Source: Halorubrum sp. 48-1-W
GTDB lineage: Archaea; Halobacteriota; Halobacteria; Halobacteriales; Haloferacaceae
Reading direction: 5' to 3'
Assembly (NCBI RefSeq): GCF_003287355.1
Contig: NZ_QMIM01000020.1
Span: 1-64,000, forward strand
Length of the DNA stretch: 64,000 nt
Under the pieces are notes generated by a model that saw only the letters and a program-made list of their open reading frames with translations, was not told where the DNA came from and ran no database searches. The translations under genes were made by a program, and so were the position numbers. Shown here piece after piece: positions 52,196 to 60,475 of this stretch (the first letter of the stretch is position 1; every line of letters starts with the position of its first letter).

Positions 52196-52397
52196 ACCGA
52201 AACCGATGCGAGTATCGTATAAAATTCGCGCAGTGGCGACAAATATAACCACACGTCACGGCTGAACCTCACCGATCCACGTGGAGTTCCGGGATATTTG
52301 AGACGAACGTCAGATATCGTCCTCGCATCCGGGTCGGAATTCGACGCTTCCGCGTCGTGGGGGCCGAGCGTACGAGGCTGTCGACACCGTCCTCGAC

Positions 52398-53111
52398 TCA
52401 CCTGACGAGGTACGGGTCGTTGCCGGCGATGAATCGGCCGAGGTCGCTCTCGCGCCGGAAGTCGGTCGACTGGAGCCGTCGGAGCGCCTCGATCAACTCG
52501 TCGTCGTCGCCGGCGTCCCACGTCGCGGGGTCTTTGATCGGGAGGACGAGCCAGCCCGCCCCGAGCAGTTCCTCGCCGTGGAGCGCGTCCATGTCGAGGT
52601 CGGTCTTCCAAGCGCGGGCGGTGTACTGCCGGAGGACGTGGTCGGTAGCCCTCGCACCGACCGGGAGGAGGACGTGCGCAGCGATGGCCCGGAGCTCCGC
52701 GTCGAAGTACCGTTCCATGTCGTCGTACGACGCGGGCGTGGGCTCCCCGTCGGGCAGACACATGTGGAGGTACGAGAGGAACGTCCGGTCCACGTCGACC
52801 GGGTCGGGATCGTCGACCGGGTCGGGATCGTCGACCGGGTCGGGATCGTCGTCCGGGTCGGGATCGTCGTCTTCGCCGGGCTCTCCCCTGTCGACCGACG
52901 CGAGGAGACCGCCGTCGGTCAACGCGCCGAGGAACCGCGGCGACCACGGCTCCCCCGTGAACGGGACGCCGTCCTCGAGCCCGCCGTGGACGCCGGGGTG
53001 GTCGCCGATCACGTGGAAGTCGGCGTTGGCGTCGCCGTATCCCGGGACGAACGACGGGCAGTCCGGTTGCATCCCGAACGGGTTCCGCGTGCGATCGGTG
53101 ACGTTCTGCAC
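52398..53111 (-). CDS. Uracil-DNA glycosylase family protein
   Basis: 237-aa UDG-superfamily protein. It begins VQNVTDRTRNPFGMQPDCPS with the glycosylase block FHVIGDHPGVHG (G-x-x-P-G, the GEAPG-like motif), then YLHMCLPDGEPTPASYDDME with further conserved residues and LLGAGWLVLPIKDPATWDAG. It is a cytosolic DNA repair enzyme that removes uracil. The GTG at 53111 is preferred: the in-frame upstream ATG at 53240 adds 43 unconserved residues. Four VDDPDP repeats, coded by an 18-bp DNA repeat (52794-52865), sit about residues 80-105. Confidence 0.85.
   Translation of the reverse strand: MQNVTDRTRNPFGMQPDCPSFVPGYGDANADFHVIGDHPGVHGGLEDGVPFTGEPWSPRFLGALTDGGLLASVDRGEPGEDDDPDPDDDPDPVDDPDPVDDPDPVDVDRTFLSYLHMCLPDGEPTPASYDDMERYFDAELRAIAAHVLLPVGARATDHVLRQYTARAWKTDLDMDALHGEELLGAGWLVLPIKDPATWDAGDDDELIEALRRLQSTDFRRESDLGRFIAGNDPYLVR
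52794..52865. repeat. 18-bp in-frame tandem repeat in the UDG gene
   Basis: Three exact copies GTCGACCGGGTCGGGATC (52794, 52812, 52830) and a fourth with one change (52848). It encodes DPDPVD units in a surface loop. Confidence 0.9.
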
Positions 53112-53345
53112 GCCACCCGCTACGTGGTCGCCCCCTAATAGCCCGTTCGATACACTGCGATACGGACAGCCGTTCGATACCCGGCGACGCGGACGCCGAT
53201 CGACCCACAGGTAGGCGCATGCGTCCCGGTGAATTCTCATAAGTTATGGAAACGAGCCGGATTCGCTGAGCCTGAGATACGCGTCGATCGCCGGTTCCCC
53301 GCGAACGTATCTGATATCGAAAACGTCGAACGAAACCGCACGACA

Positions 53346-53366
53346 GCGTCGGGGTTATCCCGACGC
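53346..53366 (+). promoter_or_regulatory. Operator-like 8-bp inverted repeat
   Basis: GCGTCGGG-GTTAT-CCCGACGC, perfect dyad symmetry, ends 12 bp before a strong TATA box (53379-53388). This is the position of an activator or repressor site for the small gene at 53418. The stretch 53112-53417 otherwise holds no gene; the motif GTTCGATAC occurs twice (about 53142 and 53171). Confidence 0.4.
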
Positions 53367-53378
53367 GTCTGACACAAG

Positions 53379-53388
53379 GTATATATAC
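53379..53388 (+). promoter_or_regulatory. Strong TATA box of the 57-aa protein gene
   Basis: GTATATATAC, the best TATA element in the window, 30-39 nt before the ATG at 53418. Confidence 0.65.
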
Positions 53389-53417
53389 GCCCCTCGACTG
53401 CGGGGAATCGAAGACCC

Positions 53418-53591
53418 ATGTTCGACCGCATCCGCACGGCGGCCCTCTTCGGCCTCCACCAGGCGACCGTTGCCATCGGGATCTCCGCGTTCCCCGTGGC
53501 CGTCTTCGCCCGCAAGCAACTCGGCATCAACATCCCGGTCCACCGGCTCGTCGAGACCACCGGCGAGGCCATCGAGGACGTCGAGGAGTAA
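53418..53591 (+). CDS. 57-aa amphipathic protein with strong promoter
   Basis: Small protein beginning MFDRIRTAALFGLHQATVAI. A hydrophobic central segment (residues about 9-34: LFGLHQATVAIGISAFPVAV, FARKQL) suggests membrane association. The acidic C-terminus ends EAIEDVEE. The start follows the strongest TATA box of the region. It lies 156 bp before the proteasome beta gene in the same orientation. No family recognised. The frame ends with TAA at 53589-53591. Confidence 0.6.
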   Translation: MFDRIRTAALFGLHQATVAIGISAFPVAVFARKQLGINIPVHRLVETTGEAIEDVEE

Positions 53592-53746
53592 TCCGAGCGC
53601 CAGTTTTTCCTCCGTATCCGTCCCCCTTCACCCGCTCTGAGCCCCCGCTCCGCCCGTCGGATCGGCGCCCGGGATATGGTCGTCGGAACCGGCGGCCGGT
53701 CCCCGAAGGGTTGCCTTTATCAGCGCGAGGGGCCAACTGGACGGTA

Positions 53747-54478
53747 ATGCGAACACCGACCGACGATCTCTCCGACGGGGCGTCCCTCGAACTCGGCCGC
53801 GACCAGCCGGTATTCGGGCCTGAACTCGGCGAGTTCGAACACAGCGAACGCCGTGCTGTACAGGCCGACGGCGAGGGCGAGATGAAGACCGGCACGACGA
53901 CGGTCGGCATCCGTACCGCCGACGGCGTCGTGATGGCGACGGACATGCGCGCCTCCCTCGGCGGGATGGTCTCCTCGAAGGACGTCCAGAAGGTCGAGAA
54001 GATCCACCCCCGCGGCGCGCTCACCATCGCGGGCTCCGTCTCCGCAGCCCAGAACCTCATCTCGACGCTCAAAGCGGAGACGAACCTCTACGAGGCCCGC
54101 CGCGGCAAGGACATGTCCATGGAGGCGCTCTCGACGCTCACCGGGAACCTCCTCCGGACGGGCGCGTTCTTCATCGTCCAGCCGATCCTGGGCGGCGTCG
54201 ACGACGAGGGCGCACACATCTACTCCATCGACGCGCTCGGCGGAACCACCGAGGAGGAGTACACCGTCACCGGCTCCGGCTCGCAGTACGCGCTCGGCGT
54301 CCTCGAACAGGAGTACTACGACGAGGTCACGGTCGACGAGGCGAAAACCATCGCAGCGAAGGCGATCCAGTCCGCCGTCGAGCGCGACCTCGCGTCCGGC
54401 AACGGGATCAACGTCGCCGTCGTCACCGACGAGGGCGTCGACATCACCCGCCACAAGGACTTCGACGACCTACTGTAG
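53747..54478 (+). CDS. psmB: Archaeal proteasome subunit beta
   Basis: 243-aa precursor of the 20S proteasome beta subunit. The propeptide of 49 residues ends with EMKTG and is followed by the catalytic Thr (TTTVGIRTADGVVMATDMRA, Thr50 becomes Thr1). Further signatures are IAGSVSAAQNLI and SIDALGGTTEEEYTVTGSG. Autocatalytic cleavage exposes the nucleophile. A TATA-like GCCTTTATC lies 26 nt upstream. PsmA and PAN genes are not in this window. A T-rich stretch (TTCGTTTTCGTTTCC, about 54501) follows the stop. Confidence 0.97.
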   Translation: MRTPTDDLSDGASLELGRDQPVFGPELGEFEHSERRAVQADGEGEMKTGTTTVGIRTADGVVMATDMRASLGGMVSSKDVQKVEKIHPRGALTIAGSVSAAQNLISTLKAETNLYEARRGKDMSMEALSTLTGNLLRTGAFFIVQPILGGVDDEGAHIYSIDALGGTTEEEYTVTGSGSQYALGVLEQEYYDEVTVDEAKTIAAKAIQSAVERDLASGNGINVAVVTDEGVDITRHKDFDDLL

Positions 54479-54556
54479 GCGGCTCCGCGCCGTTCTCGCG
54501 TTCGTTTTCGTTTCCGGCCGTTGGAGCCGTCCGCGTCCAGATTCGGGACGGACCGG

Positions 54557-54646
54557 CCCACTCACCCGCGACCGCCCACTCACCCGCGACCGCCCACTCA
54601 TCCGCGACCGCCCACTCATCCGCGACCGCCCACTCATCCGCGATCG
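54557..54646. repeat. 18-bp tandem repeat, five copies, between psmB and pssA
   Basis: CCCACTCACCCGCGACCG at 54557 and 54575, then CCCACTCATCCGCGACCG at 54593 and 54611, and a fifth, CCCACTCATCCGCGATCG, at 54629. It runs into the end of the pssA gene (stop 54634). It is the longest run of copies in the window, in a convergent intergenic region. Confidence 0.95.
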
Positions 54647-55377
54647 ACTGCCTCCTCGGGCGGTCGGATCCCGTCCCCCCAGTAGAACCGTGGACCCAGG
54701 AGGAGGTACCCGCCCGAGAGGAACAACAGCGCGAACGCGAACCCCTCGCCGATCCAGACGGGAAGCGCGTCCGTGAGCGCGTGTGCGACCGGCGTCAGTA
54801 CCACCGCCGTCTGGACGAACCCCATCACGAGCGCGTCCTGCGCGTGGAGGTCCGGGTACGTCACCGTCGACCCCATGAGCACCGCGAAGACCGCAGTGGC
54901 GACGACGAGCGGTACCGGGGCGGTGTAGCCCGCGAGCACCGCCGCAGCGATGACCGTCGCTGCGAGCGTCGTCGGCACGCCGACCGTCTCCCGGCTGTCG
55001 CTGTCGTAGGCGGTGTACAGTCCGAGGCGGGCGACCGCCATCGCGACGAAGAGGGCGGCGGCCCCGACCCCGGACGCGACGAGGAGGGTGTCGCCGGCGG
55101 TCGGATCGGCCTCGAGCACGACCATCGCGACGAGGGCCGCGGGCGCGACGCCGAAGGAGGCGACGTCCGCGAGCGAGTCGAGGTACTGCCCCGCCGGCGT
55201 CGACCCGCGGTGTCTGGCGACCACCCCGTCGAGCCCGTCGGCGATGGCGGCCAACAGGATCAGTCGGGCCGCGAGCGCGACGTCGACGGTGGCCGCGACG
55301 ACCGCGAGGAAGCCGACCGCGGCGTTCGCCACGGTGACCGCGTCGGCGAGGCCCAGCCGACCGACCCGCAGAGACAT
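54634..55377 (-). CDS. pssA: CDP-alcohol phosphatidyltransferase, archaetidylserine synthase-like
   Basis: 247-aa polytopic membrane enzyme that transfers a phospho-head group to archaeol, probably making archaetidylserine. The CDP-alcohol signature DGLDGVVARHRGSTPAGQYL plus DSLAD (D-G-x2-(A)-R-x8-G-x3-D-x3-D) is at about residues 45-70. About six to seven hydrophobic helices follow, ending in YLLLGPRFYWGDGIR. In haloarchaea such PssA proteins work with ArtA in protein lipidation and sorting; whether this copy does is uncertain, since artA and asd are not adjacent. Confidence 0.85.
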   Translation of the reverse strand: MSLRVGRLGLADAVTVANAAVGFLAVVAATVDVALAARLILLAAIADGLDGVVARHRGSTPAGQYLDSLADVASFGVAPAALVAMVVLEADPTAGDTLLVASGVGAAALFVAMAVARLGLYTAYDSDSRETVGVPTTLAATVIAAAVLAGYTAPVPLVVATAVFAVLMGSTVTYPDLHAQDALVMGFVQTAVVLTPVAHALTDALPVWIGEGFAFALLFLSGGYLLLGPRFYWGDGIRPPEEAVDRG

Positions 55378-55502
55378 ACCGGATCGGTCGACGACCCCGC
55401 TTTTAGGGTTTGTTATCCTCGTGACGGTACCGGTCGAAGCCCGGTCGCTTCGAGGCGGGTCGGCGGGCGAACTGTTAAACGTCCGATGGCCCAATCCATG
55501 GT

Positions 55503-56639
55503 ATGGATCCACTTCCCCTCCAATTCGGTTTCGGGCTGGTGAGCGTCGGCCTCCTGTTTCTGCTGTTGGTGATCGTCACGCTCTGGCAGTCCGTCGCGAT
55601 CGTCGACGCCTACGACAAGGAGGCGCTGACGGTGTTCGGCGAGTACCGAAAGTTGCTCGAGCCGGGCATCAACTTCATCCCGCCGTTCGTCTCGCGGACG
55701 TACGCGTTCGACATGCGGACGCAGACGCTGGACGTGCCCCGTCAGGAGGCGATCACGCGGGACAACTCGCCGGTGACCGCCGACGCCGTGGTGTACATCA
55801 AGGTGATGGACGCGAAGAAGGCCTTCCTCGAGGTCGACGACTACAAGAACGCGACCTCCAACCTCGCGCAGACCACGCTCCGGGCCGTCCTCGGCGACAT
55901 GGAGCTCGACGACACGCTGAACAAACGCCAGGAGATCAACGCGAAGATCCGCAAGGAGCTGGACGAGCCGACCGACGAGTGGGGGATCCGCGTCGAGAGC
56001 GTCGAGGTCCGCGAGGTCAACCCCTCGAAGGACGTCCAGCAGGCGATGGAACAGCAGACCTCCGCCGAGCGGCGGCGGCGGGCGATGATCCTCGAAGCGC
56101 AGGGGGAACGCCGCTCCGCCGTCGAGCAGGCCGAGGGTGACAAACAGTCGAACATCATCCGCGCACAGGGGGAAAAACAGAGCCAGATCCTCGAGGCGCA
56201 GGGGGACGCGATATCGACCGTGCTGCGCGCGCGCTCCGCGGAATCGATGGGCGAACGCGCCATCATCGAGCGCGGCATGGAGACGCTCGCGGAGATCGGC
56301 AAGGGCGAGTCGACGACGTTCGTCCTCCCCCAAGAGCTCACGAGCCTCGTCGGCCGCTACGGCAAGGCGCTCTCCGGCTCCGACGTCCAGGAGATGGAGG
56401 GGCTCGAGGGGCTCGAGTTCGACGACGACACCCGAAAGATGCTCGGGCTCGACGACATCGACGAGATCCTCGGCCAGATCGAGGAGTCCGCGGAGATGGA
56501 CGTCGAGGAGCTCGAGAAGGAGGCCGAGGCGGTCAAATCCGGGGACGCGGGCGCGAACATCAGGTCGGCCGACGAGGTCATCCAGGAGATGGACGAGGAG
56601 GTCCCCGAGGGCGAAGTCGAGCCGGCCGAGGAGACCTGA
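55503..56639 (+). CDS. SPFH/Band 7 stomatin-like protein
   Basis: 378-aa membrane-anchored protein. One helix at residues about 10-32 is followed by the Band 7 domain with AYDKEALTVFGEYRKLLEPG, FVSRTYAFDMRTQTLDVPRQ, AITRDNSPVTADAVVYIKV, and a long coiled coil (about 180-270: QQTSAERRRRAMILEAQG, GDKQSNIIRAQGEKQSQI). The C-terminus is acidic (about 290-378). It probably forms membrane microdomain rings. Its ATG and the pssA start are 125 bp apart and divergent. Confidence 0.9.
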   Translation: MDPLPLQFGFGLVSVGLLFLLLVIVTLWQSVAIVDAYDKEALTVFGEYRKLLEPGINFIPPFVSRTYAFDMRTQTLDVPRQEAITRDNSPVTADAVVYIKVMDAKKAFLEVDDYKNATSNLAQTTLRAVLGDMELDDTLNKRQEINAKIRKELDEPTDEWGIRVESVEVREVNPSKDVQQAMEQQTSAERRRRAMILEAQGERRSAVEQAEGDKQSNIIRAQGEKQSQILEAQGDAISTVLRARSAESMGERAIIERGMETLAEIGKGESTTFVLPQELTSLVGRYGKALSGSDVQEMEGLEGLEFDDDTRKMLGLDDIDEILGQIEESAEMDVEELEKEAEAVKSGDAGANIRSADEVIQEMDEEVPEGEVEPAEET

Positions 56640-56715
56640 GTCGTCCGCCGTCGCATCCTTCCCTGGCGTCGACCCGAACGAAGCGCTTTTCCTGTGTACC
56701 CGCTTACCACGGGTG

Positions 56716-57318
56716 ATGACCGAGGAGGTCGACGAACGGAAGCGCCGGACGCTCCGGCGGTTCGCCGCGGTCGGAGCCGCCGCCCCGTTCGTCGGGTCCG
56801 CGAGCGCCGCGGACGACGGGAACGAGACCCGGGAGGCGATCCGGGGGTACGTCCCCTCGACGCCGGGCGCACACTTCTCGAAGCTCCGTGACGACCTCCG
56901 GCTCGGTACCGGTGAGGCCCAGTACCACCTCCGGAAGCTCGAGGAGGCGGGCGAGATCGAGTCGCGAAAGGACGCCGACTACCGCCGGTACTTCCCGGCG
57001 GGCCGGTTCGACGACCTCGACAAGCGGGCGCTCGGCTACCTCCGCCGGGAGACGCCGCGGGGGATGGTCCTCGGACTGCTGTCGGACCCCGACGCGACCG
57101 GCGCGGAACTCGCCGACGCCCTCGGCGTCTCCCGGCCGACAATAAGTGCGGCGGCGGGCGAACTGGCCACAGCGGACCTCCTCGACCGTACCGACGGCTA
57201 CACGCTGACCGAGCCGGAGCGGCTGTTGACGCTCGTCGTCCGGTACGCCGACTCCTTCGACGCCGACGCGGTCGCGTTCGCCGACGACGCAGCCTCGCTC
57301 GTCAGCTACGACCCTTGA
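56716..57318 (+). CDS. Winged-helix protein with a Tat-signal-like N-terminus
   Basis: 200-aa protein. Residues about 9-30 read KRRTLRRFAAVGAAAPFVGS, with consecutive Arg pairs and an Ala-rich hydrophobic stretch followed by SASAADD, as in Tat signal peptides. Two winged-helix domains follow: about 43-95 (HFSKLRDDLRLGTGEAQYHLRKLEEAGEI) and about 105-165 (LGLLSDPDATGAELADALGVSRPTIS), both of ArsR/MarR type. A secreted DNA-binding protein would be odd; the segment may be an N-terminal membrane anchor instead. No known family matched. Confidence 0.75.
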   Translation: MTEEVDERKRRTLRRFAAVGAAAPFVGSASAADDGNETREAIRGYVPSTPGAHFSKLRDDLRLGTGEAQYHLRKLEEAGEIESRKDADYRRYFPAGRFDDLDKRALGYLRRETPRGMVLGLLSDPDATGAELADALGVSRPTISAAAGELATADLLDRTDGYTLTEPERLLTLVVRYADSFDADAVAFADDAASLVSYDP

Positions 57319-57324
57319 CCTCCT

Positions 57325-57344
57325 CCCACGACTGAAGTCGTGGG
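57325..57344 (+). mobile_element. IS200/IS605-type terminal hairpin
   Basis: CCCACGAC-TGAA-GTCGTGGG forms an 8-bp stem with a TGAA loop, preceded by TGACCTCCT, a sequence common at IS200/IS605 ends in haloarchaea. It directly follows the stop of the winged-helix gene and may also end its transcript. The companion end and transposase are missing. Confidence 0.5.
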
Positions 57345-57394
57345 CTCTCTCCTGTATTCTCTGTAGTCGACCCCGCCCGTCCCCGCAGGAGCCG

Positions 57395-57649
57395 CTACGC
57401 CGTCACCATCCACGTCGTGCCGGACGAGTAGCCCCACTTCTCGACGTCGATGTCGACGGCCGCGTCGGCGACGGCGCCCATGTTCGCGCCGACTTCCTTC
57501 GCGGAGAGGTCGAGCTCGTCGGCGATCAGCCGCGATTTGAAGTAGGTCCGGTCGTCCGCGTTGGACCGGAGGTACTCGAGGATCCGGAGCTGTTTCTCGG
57601 AGAGGCCAGTCGGTTCGACCGCGACGGACGCGACGCGTGCCGTGCTCAT
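57395..57649 (-). CDS. DUF7123-like small haloarchaeal protein
   Basis: 84-aa protein with the core LSEKQLRILEYLRSNADDRT, YFKSRLIADELDLSAKEVGA and a terminal EKWGYSSGTTWMVTA. The middle is a winged-helix-like fold. From memory it matches the DUF7123 family, small haloarchaeal proteins of unknown role. The ATG at 57649 is preferred; the in-frame ATG at 57751 adds 34 residues of Arg-rich sequence. Function unknown, perhaps a DNA-binding regulator. Confidence 0.7.
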   Translation of the reverse strand: MSTARVASVAVEPTGLSEKQLRILEYLRSNADDRTYFKSRLIADELDLSAKEVGANMGAVADAAVDIDVEKWGYSSGTTWMVTA

Positions 57650-57792
57650 GTCTCTACGCTGGACGCGCGTCCGCAAAAGGCGGTTGGTAGACCAGGTTAA
57701 CGCCCCGCTATCGTGCGGTTTCGTCGCCGGACGGCCCCTCGTGACCGCCACCTGCTGGCCGTTTCGGTACGAACCTCGAACCCGGGGGCGCT

Positions 57793-57832
57793 CCCGCCGT
57801 CGGACCCGATCCCGCCGTCGGACCCGATCCCG
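57793..57832. repeat. 18-bp tandem repeat upstream of DUF84 gene 3' end
   Basis: CCCGCCGTCGGACCCGAT occurs at 57793 and 57811 followed by CCCG. It lies in the interval between the DUF7123-like gene start and the DUF84 gene stop. Confidence 0.85.
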
Positions 57833-57850
57833 TGTCGGGGAGATCCCCCG

Positions 57851-58423
57851 TCAGTACAGGTCGGAGACGAACGGGCCGAGCGCCCCGACGACCGCGTCCG
57901 CGAGCGCTCCGGCGCGGTCGATCCCGCCGTTCGTCAGGGCGCCGGCGGCCCCGCCGCGTCTCGCGACGCCCGTGGTGTCGAGCACGTCGTCCATGACGGG
58001 GCCGAGCTCCGCGCCGCCCTCGACGCGGCCAGCGACGCCGTCGGGGAGCCGGAGGCTCGGACCGGTACTGCGACCGACGCGGTCGCCGTCGTCGACCGCC
58101 GCCCACATCACGAGGAAGAGGCCGTCGACGCCCTCGAACCGGGCCACGCCGCCCTCGAGGCCGACGCCGAGGTCGTACCCGCCCGCCTCGATGACGGCCG
58201 CCGCGCGGTTCTCCGCGCCGGCGACGGTCTCGGCGTGGCCGGTCGGTTGCTCGCTCACCCCGGAGGCGACCGGAACGGCGTCGACGTGAATGGAGGCGAC
58301 TCCCTCCGAGTCGACGCGGGGAAAATCGCTCGGTCCGAGCGTTTCGTGCGCCTCGACCGCCTCGAGCGCCCGTTCGACCGCGCGTCGCTTCACCGGGTTG
58401 CCGCTGCCGACGCCGACTCGCAT
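57851..58423 (-). CDS. DUF84 non-canonical purine NTP phosphatase (YjjX-like)
   Basis: 190-aa ITPase/XTPase of the DUF84 family that removes deaminated purine triphosphates. The N-terminus MRVGVGSGNPVKRRAVERAL matches the family, and the core has SGVSEQPTGHAETVAGAENR and DLGVGLEGGVARFEGVDGLF, WAAVDDGDRVGRSTGPSLRL. Start at 58423 is by homology. It is in tandem with the BtuF-like gene, whose stop is 20 bp before. Confidence 0.88.
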   Translation of the reverse strand: MRVGVGSGNPVKRRAVERALEAVEAHETLGPSDFPRVDSEGVASIHVDAVPVASGVSEQPTGHAETVAGAENRAAAVIEAGGYDLGVGLEGGVARFEGVDGLFLVMWAAVDDGDRVGRSTGPSLRLPDGVAGRVEGGAELGPVMDDVLDTTGVARRGGAAGALTNGGIDRAGALADAVVGALGPFVSDLY

Positions 58424-58443
58424 ACCGGGGGTCGGTCGTGGGG

Positions 58444-59208
58444 TCACGAATAGCCTTCGACGCCGAACAGCCCCGCGAGTCGCTCGATCCCGTCGAGCAG
58501 TGCGGGACTCGGCTGGTTCAGGAGCGAGTCGTCGATCACGTGGACCGGCGCGTCGATCCAGTCCCGGTCGGCGACGGCCGCGGGGTCGACCCGGTCGCCG
58601 CGTCCGCAGACGTGGACCACGACGTGGTCGGGGTCGGCGGTAGCGACGGCGGTGGGGTCGACCTCGCGGGACCGCTCGCCCGCCTCGACGAACGGATAGC
58701 GGCCGCCGGCAGCCCGGACCGCGTCGGGGACCCAGTTGCCCGCGGCCATCGGCGGGTCGGACCACTCCTCGCAGTAGACGACGGGACGGGGGCCGTCCGC
58801 GGTGGCGTCGGCGACCGCCGCGAGCCGCTCGCGGGCGTCGGCGACCAGCCTCTCGCCAGCGTCCGGTCGGTCGATCGCTCGAGCCATCCCCCGGAAGTCC
58901 GCGAGCACGTCCTCGAGCGTGGCCGGTTCGCGGTGGTCGACGGCGAGCCCCCGATCTCGGCAGTCGTCGGCGACGTCGGCCTGGAGGGCGTCGCTCGTGA
59001 ACACCACGTCCGGGTCGAGGTCGACGACCCGGTCGAGCGATGGGGTGACCCAGCCGCCGACGGCGACGGGGTCGGTTCCGTGTGCCGACCCGGCGTCCGA
59101 CGGGGGATCGCAGTGGTGGGTGACGCCCACCAGGCACTCGGCTGAGCCGAGCGCGGCGAGGGTCGCGGTCGCGCTCGGCGCGAGCGAGACGACGCGGGGT
59201 TCGGTCAT
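58444..59208 (-). CDS. BtuF-like metal/cobalamin-binding protein without signal peptide
   Basis: 254-aa helical-backbone metal receptor domain. It starts MTEPRVVSLAPSATATLAAL followed by LVGVTHHCDPP, VDLDPDVVFTSDALQ and DDSLLNQPSPALLDGIERL, the layout of BtuF periplasmic proteins. No Tat or lipobox signal is seen, so it is cytosolic or starts at an upstream ATG (59346). No ABC transporter genes are adjacent. It may bind cobalamin for another use. The assignment to the superfamily is solid; the ligand is inferred. Confidence 0.8.
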   Translation of the reverse strand: MTEPRVVSLAPSATATLAALGSAECLVGVTHHCDPPSDAGSAHGTDPVAVGGWVTPSLDRVVDLDPDVVFTSDALQADVADDCRDRGLAVDHREPATLEDVLADFRGMARAIDRPDAGERLVADARERLAAVADATADGPRPVVYCEEWSDPPMAAGNWVPDAVRAAGGRYPFVEAGERSREVDPTAVATADPDHVVVHVCGRGDRVDPAAVADRDWIDAPVHVIDDSLLNQPSPALLDGIERLAGLFGVEGYS

Positions 59209-59376
59209 CGATGCCGGGTTCGCCCCCACTGCTCGAAAACGTTCGGATCGTGGCGAGGCGTCGACGAGCGAAAGGTCGTCGGACGGCGAGGCGTCGAACG
59301 GGCGGGGACCCCGCTGCCGAAATACGTCGTGATCGATCGTGTTCATTCGTCGGCAGCGCGGCGACACGTTCCGGGC

Positions 59377-59388
59377 CTTTTAAGTTAC
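59377..59388 (+). promoter_or_regulatory. TATA-like element of tfb
   Basis: CTTTTAAGTTAC, 66-77 nt before the tfb ATG at 59454, implying a 5' leader of about 40-45 nt. It is the most AT-rich point between the divergent genes. Confidence 0.45.
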
Positions 59389-59453
59389 GTTCACCCGTCT
59401 ACCGAACAAGACTGCTCCCGGGCGTTCTCGATTAAACCGGGGGACAGAGCGCT

Positions 59454-60425
59454 ATGACCGAACGACTACATGCCCGGGGGAGTCGCACCCGTGGGGAGAC
59501 GGAGGAGGAATCGGAACGTACCGACGAGACGCTGAGCTGTCCCGAGTGTGACGGCCAGGTCATCAACGACGAGGAGCACGGCGAGACGGTGTGTGCGGAC
59601 TGCGGGCTCGTCGTCGAGGCGGACTCGGTCGACCGCGGGCCGGAGTGGCGCGCGTTCGACTCCCGCGAGAAGGACGAGAAGTCCCGCGTGGGCGCGCCCA
59701 CGACCAACACGATGCACGACAAGGGGCTGTCGACGAACATCGACTGGCGTGACAAGGACGCGTACGGCCGCTCGCTCGGCGCGCGCCAGCGGCAGAAGAT
59801 GCAACGGCTCCGCAAGTGGAACGAGCGGTTCCGGACGCGCGACTCCAAAGAGCGCAACCTGAAGCAGGCGCTCGGCGAGATCGACCGCATGGCCTCGGCG
59901 CTCGGGCTCCCCGACAACGTCCGCGAGACCGCCTCCGTCATCTACCGCCGCGCGCTCGACGAGGACCTGCTTCCCGGCCGGTCCATCGAGGGCGTCTCGA
60001 CGTCGTGTGTCTACGCTGCCGCCCGGATGGCCGGCGTCCCCCGGAGCCTCGACGAGATCGCCGACGTCTCCCGCGTGGAGAAGGCGGAGATCGCCCGAAC
60101 GTACCGCTACGTCGTCCGCGAGCTCAAACTCGAGGTCAAGCCCGCCGACCCCGAACAGTACGTCCCGCGGTTCGCCTCCGACCTCGAGCTCTCCGAGGAG
60201 TCGGAGATGCGCGCGAAGAGCCTCTTGAAGAACGCCAAGGAGAAGGGCGTCCACAGCGGGAAGTCGCCGGTCGGGCTCGCGGCCGCCGCCGTCTACGCCG
60301 CCGCCCTCCTCACCAACGAGAAGACGACGCAGGCCGCCGTCTCCGAGGTCGCGGACATCTCCGAGGTCACGATCCGCAACCGCTACCACGAACTGCTCGA
60401 GGCCGAGGACGGTCTCGTCGCGTAA
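59454..60425 (+). CDS. tfb: Transcription initiation factor TFB
   Basis: 323-aa archaeal TFIIB. The zinc ribbon is LSCPECDGQVINDEEHGETV and CADCGLV (about residues 28-54); the B-reader/linker has RVGAPTTNTMHDKGLSTNID. Two cyclin repeats follow at about 125-215 and 220-315, ending with ISEVTIRNRYHELLEAEDGL. It recruits RNA polymerase to TBP-bound promoters. Haloarchaea have many TFB paralogues, so which TFB this is cannot be told. A truncated relative is encoded at 27420-27728. Confidence 0.96.
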   Translation: MTERLHARGSRTRGETEEESERTDETLSCPECDGQVINDEEHGETVCADCGLVVEADSVDRGPEWRAFDSREKDEKSRVGAPTTNTMHDKGLSTNIDWRDKDAYGRSLGARQRQKMQRLRKWNERFRTRDSKERNLKQALGEIDRMASALGLPDNVRETASVIYRRALDEDLLPGRSIEGVSTSCVYAAARMAGVPRSLDEIADVSRVEKAEIARTYRYVVRELKLEVKPADPEQYVPRFASDLELSEESEMRAKSLLKNAKEKGVHSGKSPVGLAAAAVYAAALLTNEKTTQAAVSEVADISEVTIRNRYHELLEAEDGLVA

Positions 60426-60475
60426 GCGCGGGTCGAACCGCTCGCTTCTCACCGACCGGACACGACTCCACGACC

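Noticed and set aside
52124-52200. Possible 5S rRNA fragment
   Set aside because: A few short stretches (GGAGTAC, CCGGTTTTCC on the other strand) recall 5S rRNA, but the order and structure do not fit; treated as a separate small-RNA candidate.
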